A stretch of DNA of 25,193 bases from Flavobacteriaceae bacterium (GTDB taxonomy: Bacteria; Bacteroidota; Bacteroidia; Flavobacteriales; Flavobacteriaceae). The notes under the pieces are model-generated. The model saw nothing but the letters and a program-made list of their open reading frames with translations. It was not told where the DNA came from and did no database searches. Within the stretch, counting starts at the first letter, position 1, and the number at the start of each line of letters is the position of its first letter. The translations under genes and the position numbers were made by a program. Shown in pieces: positions 15,960-24,202 of this stretch. The DNA is taken from the NCBI GenBank assembly GCA_013001365.1, contig JABDMQ010000327.1, positions 1 through 25,193 on the forward strand, in the 5' to 3' direction.

Positions 15960-18900
15960 ATGATTAATCCATCCAGAATCTCAATCGCAATAATAGTATT
16001 GCTTATTTTCAACGCCTGTGCAACTTACAATCCACAATACAAGAATAAGAATTTTGAAACCCAAGTTCCAGACAAGGAATTGGCTCACTCATTCTATTTC
16101 ATTGGTGATGCCGGAAATTCTCCTTCCGGAGGATCGACGGATGCACTAGTTGCATTTAAGAATGCACTTAAAGAAGCTCCAGAGAACAGTACAGCTATTT
16201 TTTTAGGAGATAATATTTACGAAAAGGGTTTGCCTAAAAAAACTGATGAGAACTATGACCTATCTAAACACAGACTTGATGCTCAGTTGGAAACGACCAA
16301 TGATTTTAATGGGCAGGCGTACTTTATTCCTGGGAATCATGATTGGTATTCTGGCGTTAAAGGCCTTAAACGTCAGGAGGAATATGTAGAAAAAGCCCTA
16401 GGTAAGAATACCTTTTTACCTGAGAATGGTTGTCCAATTGAAAAAGTAAGTATCACAAGGGACATTGACCTAATAATTGTGGACAGCGCATGGTACATTT
16501 CCAATTGGGACCAGCATCCTACCATAAATGATGATTGTGATATCAAGACCAGAGCGGCTTTTCTTGACGAATTTGGAAGCTTGATAAAAAAGGCAAGAGG
16601 TAGGACAACCATTGTAGCAATTCATCATCCGATGTTTACCAATGGTTCTCATGGCGGCCAGTATTCCTTTGGGAGTCATATGCGACCCCTCCCTGTTTTA
16701 GGAACTTTAAAGAACATTATACGCAAGACAAGTGGCGTTGCGAATGTGGATACACAGAATGTGAGATATAGTGAATTAAGAAGGCATTTGGTAACACTTG
16801 CCCAACAAAATGACAAAGTGGTCTTGGTTTCTGGCCACGAGCATAATCTGCAACATATCATAAGTGATAACTTACACCAAGTTGTTAGTGGATCGGGGTC
16901 CAAAACAGATGCCGTACGTAACCTTGGCGGTGGGCAATTTGCCTATGCTTCTCCAGGATATGCCGTATTGGATGTTTATAGAGACGGCTCCTCAAACTTG
17001 AGGTTTCATTCAACAGAAAAGAAAGATGTTGTTTATCGAACAGAAATCTTTCAGCCAAATGAGAAAAAATCGTTCACGACCTATCCGAAAAACTTTCCTA
17101 AGATAAAATCTGCTTCCATTTATTCTGAAGAGGAAACAGACAAATCTGGATTCCATAATTGGCTTTGGGGAGAACGTTATCGAAAATACTATAGCACTAA
17201 GGTCGATGCGCCTACGGTAGATCTGGACACTCTATTCGGAGGTCTGTCTGTTGTTCGAAAAGGCGGGGGAAATCAATCAAAATCATTACGACTAAAGGAT
17301 AAGAACGGTACGCAATATGTTATGCGAGCTCTCAGAAAACAAGCAACACAGTATCTTCAAGCGACTATTTTCAGGGATCAATATATCGAGGGACAATTTG
17401 AGGACACAGCTGTAGAAGACTTGATTTTAGATGTATTTGCAGGTGCTCACCCTTATGCTCCTTTTGTTGTAGGACCTTTATCTGATGCAGTTGATGTGTA
17501 TCATACTAATCCGGTTTTGTATTATATCCCGAAACAGAATGCTCTAGGATCCTATAACACAGAATTTGGTGATGAGCTCTATATGATTGAGGAACATACC
17601 TCAGAAGGGCACGGCGATAAGGCTAGTTTCGGATTTCAAGATAAGTTGTTGAGCACGGATGAAATGCGGAAGAAAATTCAAAAGGATGAGGACCTTGTTA
17701 TAGATGAGGCTTCGTATATACGAGCACGATTGTTCGATATGCTGATAGGTGATTGGGACCGACATCCGGATCAGTGGCGATGGATCGAATTCAAGGAAAA
17801 TGGGAAGAAGGTCTATAGACCTATGCCAAGAGATAGGGACCAAGCGTTTTCAATCATGGCAGATGGTGCAGTGTTGGGTACAGCAGTAAAGTTCATTCCA
17901 ACGGCCAGATTATTAAGAAAGTATGATGACGACCTTGTTGATGTTAGAGGTGTGAATCTTGAACCCTATCCTTTGGATATGGAATTAATTCAGCAATCCA
18001 GTAAAGAAGTCTGGGATGCACAAGTGAAAATTTTACAAGATGGAATTACCGACCAAGTCATAGAGGAAGCTTTCATGTCTTTGCCAATAGAGGTAAGAGA
18101 TGATACTACTGAAGAAATAAAAAGGACCCTAAGAGCCAGAAGAAGTAATCTTCAGAAGATCTCTGATAGGTATTACACACTAATGAACGATTTTGTTATC
18201 ATTAAAGGAACCAACAAGGACGATTGGTTTGATATAGAGCGTTTGCCGAATGGTCAAACCAAGATAACAGGTTACCGTATCAAGGATGATAAGAAGGGAG
18301 ATATATTTCTTGAAAGAAGTTACACACGTGATCACACCAATGAAATTTGGATTTATGCTCTCGACGACGACGATACGTTCCATGTATATGGTGAAGGTAA
18401 TGATCTTATCAAGTTAAGGCTTATAGGTGGTCAGAACAATGATACATATGATGTTAAGAATGGAAAACGAGTAACATATTACGATTATAAGTCGAAGAAG
18501 AATACGATTTTGGCAAAAGGAGGGAATAAGAAGTTTACAGATGATTATAGAACCAATGTCTACGATTACAAGAAGCTCAAGAACATTTCTTATGAAATTG
18601 TTCCTGCTATAGGATCTAATCCTGATGACGGATTAAAGATCGGCTTGAATGGATCATGGACCAATAATAATTTTGAACGAAATCCATTCAGTAATTCACA
18701 TAAGCTGTCAGCAGCTTATTATTTTGCTACTCAAGGTTATGATCTTAATTATCAAGGTGAGTTCGCTAACATTTTACAAGGAATTAATTTTGGACTAGAT
18801 GCGCATTTCAATAGCCCGAATTATGCAATTAATTTCTTTGGGTTTGGTAATGAAACCCCAAATTTTGAAGCAGATGAAGACGATGGTATAGATGTAGACT

Positions 18901-19640
18901 TAGATTTTAATAGGGTTAAGATCAGGACTTTCAAGGTCACACCTTCACTTATATGGAGAGGGGATCTGGGAGGTAGTCTTAAATTCGGCATATCTTATGA
19001 AAGTAATGAGGTTCAAAGAACAGCAAATCGGTTCATTGAAAGTTTACCGATGAACGATCCTGTTTTTGACAAGCAGGATTTTTACGGAGCGGATGTTAAA
19101 TATCATTTCGAGAACAAGGATAACCATGCATTTCCAACTTTAGGAATGCAAGTAGCATTGCAAATGGGATACAAGAATAATGTCGATACGAATAAGGGTT
19201 TTGGTTATGTAGCGCCTGAAATAGGCTTTGATTATCGATTAGAACCAACTGGAAATCTTGTATTGGCAACAGACCTAAGGGCACATCTCAATCTTGGCAA
19301 TGACTTCGAATTTTATCAAGGTGCAAGTCTTGGGGCCAATAATGGATTAAGAGGTTATAGGAATCAACGATTCACGGGAAAAACAGCCTTTGTACAAAGC
19401 ACAGACCTTCGATTAAATCTGCGTAAGCTAAAAACCGGGTTCTTACCGATGCAAATTGGTATTTATGGCGGTTTGGATTATGGAAGAGTCTGGGTAGAAA
19501 ACGACACATCTGAGAAATGGAACAACTCGTTTGGAGGTGGACTGTTCTTGAATATGGCGAGTATGATGACAGGAAACATATCAGCTTTCAATAGTGATGA
19601 TGGACTCCGTTTAGCTTTCAGGCTAGGATTCGGTTTCTAG
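15960..19640 (+). CDS. Metallophosphoesterase / kinase-like / Omp85-like beta-barrel fusion protein
   Basis: A 1226-residue envelope protein. Residues 1-20 are a signal peptide ending in FNAC, so C20 may be lipidated. Residues about 42-330 are a calcineurin-type phosphoesterase: GDAG (D50), GDN (D84-N85), GNHD (126-128), HH at 222-223, and GHEH (292-295), a complete metal set. Residues about 420-720 are a middle domain with a glycine-rich loop GGG (435-437), VMR (454-456), GDWDRH (597-602) and PRDRDQAF (623-630), similar in layout to HipA/CotH/FAM20-type kinase folds. Residues about 880-1226 look like an outer-membrane barrel of alternating strands, with LRGY at 1130-1133 as in the Omp85 loop-6 motif, and end in phenylalanine. 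Substrate and role are unknown. Domain 1 and the barrel are well supported; the middle domain is an inference. Confidence 0.85.
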   Translation: MINPSRISIAIIVLLIFNACATYNPQYKNKNFETQVPDKELAHSFYFIGDAGNSPSGGSTDALVAFKNALKEAPENSTAIFLGDNIYEKGLPKKTDENYDLSKHRLDAQLETTNDFNGQAYFIPGNHDWYSGVKGLKRQEEYVEKALGKNTFLPENGCPIEKVSITRDIDLIIVDSAWYISNWDQHPTINDDCDIKTRAAFLDEFGSLIKKARGRTTIVAIHHPMFTNGSHGGQYSFGSHMRPLPVLGTLKNIIRKTSGVANVDTQNVRYSELRRHLVTLAQQNDKVVLVSGHEHNLQHIISDNLHQVVSGSGSKTDAVRNLGGGQFAYASPGYAVLDVYRDGSSNLRFHSTEKKDVVYRTEIFQPNEKKSFTTYPKNFPKIKSASIYSEEETDKSGFHNWLWGERYRKYYSTKVDAPTVDLDTLFGGLSVVRKGGGNQSKSLRLKDKNGTQYVMRALRKQATQYLQATIFRDQYIEGQFEDTAVEDLILDVFAGAHPYAPFVVGPLSDAVDVYHTNPVLYYIPKQNALGSYNTEFGDELYMIEEHTSEGHGDKASFGFQDKLLSTDEMRKKIQKDEDLVIDEASYIRARLFDMLIGDWDRHPDQWRWIEFKENGKKVYRPMPRDRDQAFSIMADGAVLGTAVKFIPTARLLRKYDDDLVDVRGVNLEPYPLDMELIQQSSKEVWDAQVKILQDGITDQVIEEAFMSLPIEVRDDTTEEIKRTLRARRSNLQKISDRYYTLMNDFVIIKGTNKDDWFDIERLPNGQTKITGYRIKDDKKGDIFLERSYTRDHTNEIWIYALDDDDTFHVYGEGNDLIKLRLIGGQNNDTYDVKNGKRVTYYDYKSKKNTILAKGGNKKFTDDYRTNVYDYKKLKNISYEIVPAIGSNPDDGLKIGLNGSWTNNNFERNPFSNSHKLSAAYYFATQGYDLNYQGEFANILQGINFGLDAHFNSPNYAINFFGFGNETPNFEADEDDGIDVDLDFNRVKIRTFKVTPSLIWRGDLGGSLKFGISYESNEVQRTANRFIESLPMNDPVFDKQDFYGADVKYHFENKDNHAFPTLGMQVALQMGYKNNVDTNKGFGYVAPEIGFDYRLEPTGNLVLATDLRAHLNLGNDFEFYQGASLGANNGLRGYRNQRFTGKTAFVQSTDLRLNLRKLKTGFLPMQIGIYGGLDYGRVWVENDTSEKWNNSFGGGLFLNMASMMTGNISAFNSDDGLRLAFRLGFGF

Positions 19641-20443
19641 TTTAAGGAATATTCGTATATATTTCCTCCCCTGAAACCATTTAATTCGTCTGTAACATAA
19701 ATGGTATCATCGGATTTAAAGCACACACCTTCTTTTTGTGTGTTATGATCTAAGGGTATGGATTCTATAGTTCCTGAGAAGAAGTCATTATCCGAAAATC
19801 CTGAAAGTTTCCAGACCTTATCATGGTTCAATAAAACTATGGTTTTACCATCATTACTGATATCTGCAGAGGTCACAGAATTGTGTTTACCTTTAAGATT
19901 GAACTCTGAAACCAATTCTGCCGTGTGGTCACCGATCTTATTCGGTACTTTTATCATGATGCTTTTTCTAGGGTCTTTGCCAAGAATGTAGAAATTGTTA
20001 TCATGGATAAAGAATGCTTCAAAATCCTCTCGTTTGAGTTTAGGCGGTAATTCAAAGCTAATTACTTCTGCATTTATAGAGGCTTCTGACAAATTGGCTC
20101 TATTCACTTTATAAATGGCAAAGACGTTCCGGCGTCTCGTATTGTTTCCGAAATCGCCGATGTATATGTTTCCATCTTTGTCTGCCGTTAGGTCTTCCCA
20201 ATCTTCATTCCTTGCATTAGAAATTTTGATCTCCTGTGTAATTTTCCCTTTTTGATTCAATCCATATAGGACATTCTTGTTTCCAGAATCCTCAATTACC
20301 CAAATAAGATTTGATGCTATAATTGTCTCTACGGCTGATACTTCAGTTAAATGACCTGGTAAGTCAGCAATGACATGAGTTTCTTTTTCATCACAAGAGA
20401 TAAGAATTATAATGACAAGAAATAAACGATAAATGTGTAGCAT
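19637..20443 (-). CDS. Lipoprotein, probable beta-propeller, function unknown
   Basis: A 268-residue protein with a lipoprotein signal (hydrophobic core, LISC, C17, then acidic DEKE). The mature part is beta-rich with blade-like repeats: VSAVE, WEDLTADKDGNIYIGDFGNN, REDFEAFFIHDNNFYILG, VTSADISNDGKTIVLL and KEGVCFKSDDTIYVTDE. Each repeat has an acidic residue at a similar place followed by a strand, as in metal-binding propellers of the phytase-like or SdiA-regulated type. This is a shape resemblance only and I do not name a reaction. It converges on the phosphoesterase-barrel gene; the stops share the palindrome CTAG at 19637-19640. No partner gene lies on its own strand nearby. Confidence 0.7.
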   Translation of the reverse strand: MLHIYRLFLVIIILISCDEKETHVIADLPGHLTEVSAVETIIASNLIWVIEDSGNKNVLYGLNQKGKITQEIKISNARNEDWEDLTADKDGNIYIGDFGNNTRRRNVFAIYKVNRANLSEASINAEVISFELPPKLKREDFEAFFIHDNNFYILGKDPRKSIMIKVPNKIGDHTAELVSEFNLKGKHNSVTSADISNDGKTIVLLNHDKVWKLSGFSDNDFFSGTIESIPLDHNTQKEGVCFKSDDTIYVTDELNGFRGGNIYEYSLN

Positions 20444-20594
20444 TGATATTTTAATTAATTGAACGCAATTTATGCAGGACTCGTATAATTAACCAAGTCA
20501 TTAACGTAAACTTAATAATAAAAAATTTCCTCCTCGATTATTTAAAATTGCTAACTTTTCATAGATTTAAGAAATACTTAGTTATCTATCTTAA

Positions 20595-21287
20595 ATGAAT
20601 AAACCACTGGTAATAGGGCATCGAGGTGCCATGGGCTATGAAACAGAAAACACCTTGGCCTCGGTAAGAAAAGCGTTAGAGCTAAATGTAGATGGTATCG
20701 AGGTCGATGTCTTTAAGTGCAAATCGGGTGAAATAGTGGCATTTCATGATAAAGATTTGGACCGTCTAACCGATGGTGAAGGCCTAATTGAGGACAAGAC
20801 CTTTGATGAACTGCAAGCGTTGACTGTCAATGGTGGTCATCAGATTCCATTATTAAAAGACATCTTGAACCTAGTAAATGGCCAATGTCTTATAAATATC
20901 GAATTGAAAGGTACTGATACTGCCAATAATGTTAGCAAGATTGTCAATATGTATTTAGAGTTTGATATGTTCGCTGAAGAAGATATCATCATCTCTAGTT
21001 TTAACTGGGAAGAACTCGAATCCTTTTATAAAAAGAACAAGAATATTTCAATTGGAGTTCTTACGGATGTAGATCAAGACCCTCTTGAAGCTTTGCAATT
21101 GGCTAAAAAACTTAAGGCAAAGACCATACATGCCGAAGGAACTACCTTAGATGAAGGTATTATAAAGAATTTTAGGAAACGAGGATTAAAAGTGATCGCT
21201 TGGTTTGATAAAGAACCGAAAAGCTATAAAAACATCCTTGAGCTAAGAGTACATGGCATTATAACAGATCGTCCTGACAAGGTATGA
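20595..21287 (+). CDS. Glycerophosphodiester phosphodiesterase, cytosolic type
   Basis: A 230-residue GDPD-family TIM barrel that hydrolyses glycerophosphodiesters to glycerol-3-phosphate and an alcohol. IGHRGAMGYETENT carries the catalytic histidine and first glutamate. GIEVDVFKCKSGEIVAFHD supplies the metal-binding E-x-D and the second catalytic histidine, and later INIELKG supplies another acidic ligand. There is no signal peptide and the size is that of UgpQ-like enzymes, so it acts inside the cell on deacylated phospholipid. The 151-base gap upstream (20444-20594) is AT-rich; I see no convincing promoter or terminator there. Its stop overlaps the next start (ATGA). Confidence 0.93.
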   Translation: MNKPLVIGHRGAMGYETENTLASVRKALELNVDGIEVDVFKCKSGEIVAFHDKDLDRLTDGEGLIEDKTFDELQALTVNGGHQIPLLKDILNLVNGQCLINIELKGTDTANNVSKIVNMYLEFDMFAEEDIIISSFNWEELESFYKKNKNISIGVLTDVDQDPLEALQLAKKLKAKTIHAEGTTLDEGIIKNFRKRGLKVIAWFDKEPKSYKNILELRVHGIITDRPDKV

Positions 21288-22495
21288 TCCGAGCCGATGT
21301 TGTAGTAATAGGAGGTGGTGCTGCAGGTTTCTTTGCGGCAATTAATATTTCAGAGAAAAATCCTGATCTCAAGGTAATTATCCTTGAACGAGGCAAAGAT
21401 GTACTTACGAAGGTCAAGGTGTCCGGCGGAGGACGTTGCAATGTCACGCATGCAGAATTCGATCCTTCCGAATTGGTCAAGAACTATCCAAGAGGAGGTA
21501 AAGAACTTTTAGGACCATTTCATCAGTTTATGACTGGTGATACTATTGAGTGGTTCGAAAAAAGAGGAATTGAACTTAAGATCGAGGAAGATGGTAGGAT
21601 GTTTCCCATTTCAGATTCATCGCAAACCATAATTGATTGTTTCCTATCGGAGATCCAGCATTATGGTATTGAATTATTGAAACAACAAGCGGTCAGGGAG
21701 GTCATTAAACAGAAGAGTTCATGGCTGGTCAAGACGGACAAGAGTGAATTCATTGCTGATAACTTGGTAATAACGACCGGTAGTAATCCAAAAATGTGGA
21801 AGCTATTGGAAGGGTTGGGCCATACTATCGTTCCTCCTGTCCCATCATTATTTACCTTTAATATCAAGGACCAACGAATAAATAACATTCCTGGAGTTGT
21901 TGCGAAAGATGTTGAGGTGACGGTCTTTGGTACTGACTTAAGTTCCGAAGGTCCAATATTGATAACGCATTGGGGCATGAGTGCACCAGCAATCTTGAAA
22001 TTGTCGGCCTTTGGAGCAATAGAATTGGCGAAGTTGGATTATACATTCGATATCAAAGTCAATTTTGTAATGAGAACATTTCATGAATGTATGGCGCAAT
22101 TGAAGATATATAAACAAGATCATGCCAAGAAGAAAGTCTTTAAATCAGCTCAATTCGAGCTTCCTAAACGATTATGGCAGCAGCTTGTCAGGGCAGCTGG
22201 ATTAAAGGAGGATCTGCGTTGGGCAGACATGAACAAAAAGAACTTGGAGGATTTGTCCTTTCAGCTTACGGAGGCTGTTTTCAATGTGGATGGTAAAAGC
22301 ACCTTCAAGGAAGAATTTGTTACTGCTGGAGGAATAGACCTAAAGGAGGTCAATTTCAAGACTTTTGCAAGCAGACTACATGAGAACCTGTATTTTGCGG
22401 GTGAAATCCTGAATATAGATGCCGTAACTGGAGGCTTCAATTTCCAGAATGCTTGGACAGGTGCCTATATTGCAGCCAAAACCATAAGTCTATGA
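21284..22495 (+). CDS. BaiN/HI0933-family NAD(P)/FAD-dependent oxidoreductase
   Basis: A 403-residue flavoprotein. VVVIGGGAAGFFAAINI near the N-terminus is the Rossmann dinucleotide-binding motif, followed by ILERG at the end of the second strand. KVSGGGRCNVTHAE is the hallmark of the HI0933-like family, and the C-terminal TGGFNFQNAWTGAYIA closes the FAD site. The length is usual. The family's physiological substrate is generally not known, though one member, BaiN, acts in bile acid dehydroxylation; nothing here suggests that. The start overlaps the phosphodiesterase stop by 4 bases and the stop overlaps the DUF1697 start by 4 bases, so the three genes are likely co-translated. Confidence 0.93.
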   Translation: MIRADVVVIGGGAAGFFAAINISEKNPDLKVIILERGKDVLTKVKVSGGGRCNVTHAEFDPSELVKNYPRGGKELLGPFHQFMTGDTIEWFEKRGIELKIEEDGRMFPISDSSQTIIDCFLSEIQHYGIELLKQQAVREVIKQKSSWLVKTDKSEFIADNLVITTGSNPKMWKLLEGLGHTIVPPVPSLFTFNIKDQRINNIPGVVAKDVEVTVFGTDLSSEGPILITHWGMSAPAILKLSAFGAIELAKLDYTFDIKVNFVMRTFHECMAQLKIYKQDHAKKKVFKSAQFELPKRLWQQLVRAAGLKEDLRWADMNKKNLEDLSFQLTEAVFNVDGKSTFKEEFVTAGGIDLKEVNFKTFASRLHENLYFAGEILNIDAVTGGFNFQNAWTGAYIAAKTISL

Positions 22496-23022
22496 AAACG
22501 CACATAGCTTTTTTAAGAGGTATAAATGTTAGCGGGCAGAAGAAAATACTCATGTCCGATCTTAGGCAAATGCTGGAAAGTGTTGGTTTAAGGGAAGTAC
22601 AAACCTACATCCAGAGCGGTAATGTGGTTTTTCAAAGTGCTTTGAATCCTTCAGAATGCGAACAAATCATATTTCAAGCAATAAAGGATACATACGGTTG
22701 GGAAGTGCCTGTTTTGGTTAGGACATTTGAGGCGTTAAGCAATATTCTCAATAATTGCCCTTTTGAAGAAGGTAAAAGGGAAAAGAGTTATTACATTATA
22801 CTGCATTCTCAACCTGAAAAAATGGACATGCTTGAAACACAAGAACTGTCGATCCCAGATGAAGAGTTCTTGATAACAGATGAGTGCATCTACATACATT
22901 ATGCTGTTGGTGCAGGAAAGGCAAAATTCGGCACAAACTGGTTCGAAAAGAAACTTAATGTGAAAGCCACAGCACGAAACTATAATACTATGGTTAAGTT
23001 GATTGCACTATTTAAGCAGTAA
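22492..23022 (+). CDS. DUF1697 family protein
   Basis: A 176-residue protein of the DUF1697 family, recognised from THIAFLRGINVSGQKK, the following LRQMLESVGL and TYIQSGNVVF block, and the C-terminal KLNVKATARNYNTMVKL segment. The family has no established function; members are small, soluble and found as single genes in many bacteria. I place the start at 22492, where the ATGA overlaps the flavoprotein stop. An in-frame ATG at 22453 would add 13 residues read inside that gene and not resembling the family. The stop is directly adjacent to the convergent TetR stop, with no bases between them. Confidence 0.9.
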   Translation: MKTHIAFLRGINVSGQKKILMSDLRQMLESVGLREVQTYIQSGNVVFQSALNPSECEQIIFQAIKDTYGWEVPVLVRTFEALSNILNNCPFEEGKREKSYYIILHSQPEKMDMLETQELSIPDEEFLITDECIYIHYAVGAGKAKFGTNWFEKKLNVKATARNYNTMVKLIALFKQ

Positions 23023-23586
23023 TTATTCCCCAACATATTTAACAGCATCCCAAGAGCAATCGATAGCGTCTTGGACCTGTTTTTCCGTCATCGGTAGTTC
23101 TCCTTTGTCCTTGAGTCTTACAGCAGAAATTACGTTACCGTAGCTAATTTGAACAATGAGTCTTAAGTGAATATTACGCAGTTTTTTCTCCTTAATGCCT
23201 CGTAAGAAGAAGTCCCGTACATTGTAATAATATGGTTTCATTTGCTCAACTACGTCATCACCAATAATAGGAGGCACCCCAACCCATTCAGAAAATTTAA
23301 AGGCTAGTGGATTAGTAATAAAGTAGTTATAAAGATTCATCCAAATGGTCTCGAATTGTTTCTTAAAATCATCCTCTGGCAGATTGGTCATCAAGACCAC
23401 TCCATAATCCTTGAAAATCATTTTGTAGATCTCTTCAATGATCTCTTTCTTATTATTGAAGTGGTGATATATAGTTCCTATGGCCACATTGGATTCTCTA
23501 GCCAATTGTGACATTGGTGTGGCATGAACACCTTGTTCAACCACCAATTCCATCATTGTAAGAAGGATTTTTTGCTTTTTGTTCAT
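23023..23586 (-). CDS. TetR/AcrR family transcriptional regulator
   Basis: A 187-residue one-component regulator. Residues 5-50 form the TetR DNA-binding domain: KILLTMMELVVEQGVHATPMSQLARESNVAIGTIYHHFNNKKEII, with the recognition helix around VAIGTIYHHF. The rest is helical and would bind an unknown ligand and form a dimer. It lies downstream of tspO on the same strand with a 46-base gap containing a near-perfect palindrome, so it probably represses its own promoter. Whether it also controls tspO cannot be read from the sequence. Confidence 0.92.
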   Translation of the reverse strand: MNKKQKILLTMMELVVEQGVHATPMSQLARESNVAIGTIYHHFNNKKEIIEEIYKMIFKDYGVVLMTNLPEDDFKKQFETIWMNLYNYFITNPLAFKFSEWVGVPPIIGDDVVEQMKPYYYNVRDFFLRGIKEKKLRNIHLRLIVQISYGNVISAVRLKDKGELPMTEKQVQDAIDCSWDAVKYVGE

Positions 23587-23589
23587 TCA

Positions 23590-23605
23590 GAGTGAATATT
23601 CATTC
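23590..23605. promoter_or_regulatory. Probable TetR operator (autoregulatory)
   Basis: GAGTGAATATTCATTC is a 16-base palindrome with a single mismatched pair, centred 12 bases upstream of the TetR start codon. The size and TGAATATTCA core suit a TetR dimer. A partial half-site, TTCATTC, lies beside it at 23582-23588. It would cover the transcription start expected from the promoter at 23611-23641. Confidence 0.6.
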
Positions 23606-23610
23606 GGGAA

Positions 23611-23641
23611 CAAAATAAGGAAAATATTCAACTTAGTTCAA
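23611..23641 (-). promoter_or_regulatory. Candidate promoter of the TetR gene
   Basis: On the minus strand, TTG (bases 23641-23639) is followed after 20 bases by TTATTTTG (23618-23611), one mismatch from the Bacteroidota -7 consensus TAnnTTTG with a fitting -33 spacing. The upstream element overlaps the end of tspO. The implied transcript start falls inside the palindromic operator. Confidence 0.4.
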
Positions 23642-24106
23642 TTGCCAAATAGAGTAATTAAGAATCGATGCAAAACTCACCCATAGCAGATAGGGCACCA
23701 AAAGCAAGGCCGCAGTCTTATTGACGACTCGAAACCACTTCATTGTCAGGATTATAAGAGTTAGAAGAATGATAATTATTAACAATGCATAAGTCGGACT
23801 TCGCATGCCAAAAAAAACAAGGCTCCATGCCGCATTAAAAATAAGTTGAAACAAAAAATGGTACATGGCGGTCTTCACCCATTTATGGTGGAAACCCTTG
23901 CTCCAAACAATTCCTGCAGCAATTCCCATTAGAACGTACAATACAGTCCAAACAGGGCCGAATATCCAATTGGGCGGATTGAAACTGGGTTTATTCAAAT
24001 CAGCATACCAATCTGAAACAGAGGATTGAGTAGCAAAACCAGATAAAAAGCCAACAAAAAGGCAAACAGCAACTGCAATGAGAATCTTGGTTGTTTTTTT
24101 ACTCAT
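23633..24106 (-). CDS. tspO: TspO/MBR family membrane protein
   Basis: A 157-residue integral membrane protein with about five helices, the normal size of the TspO/peripheral benzodiazepine receptor family, which binds porphyrins and related ligands. The signature between helices 1 and 2 is WYADLNKPSFNPPNWIFGPV, followed by TVLYVLMGIAAGIVW. Later FQLIFNAAWSLVFF matches the conserved Asn/Trp segment. The start is at 24106 (MSKKTTK, a positive N-terminus before helix 1). It is divergent from mvaD and precedes the TetR gene on the same strand. Its cellular job in flavobacteria is not known. Confidence 0.94.
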   Translation of the reverse strand: MSKKTTKILIAVAVCLFVGFLSGFATQSSVSDWYADLNKPSFNPPNWIFGPVWTVLYVLMGIAAGIVWSKGFHHKWVKTAMYHFLFQLIFNAAWSLVFFGMRSPTYALLIIIILLTLIILTMKWFRVVNKTAALLLVPYLLWVSFASILNYSIWQLN

Positions 24107-24176
24107 GGAAATTTCTTACACCCCTAAAATAACAATTAATTTGGTTAATGAGATTTCCAGAAGAATCCATTACCCT

Positions 24177-24184
24177 TATATTTG
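24177..24184 (+). promoter_or_regulatory. Candidate -7 promoter element for mvaD
   Basis: TATATTTG matches the Bacteroidota -7 consensus TAnnTTTG exactly and ends 18 bases before the mvaD ATG. The -33 position, 20 bases upstream, reads TTT rather than TTG, so the match is incomplete. Confidence 0.4.
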
Positions 24185-24202
24185 CCTAAATTCTAATGGT
24201 CA

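Noticed and set aside
22453..22491. Upstream ATG for the DUF1697 protein
   Set aside because: The 13 added residues are read inside the flavoprotein gene, and the ATGA overlap at 22492 gives the normal family N-terminus.
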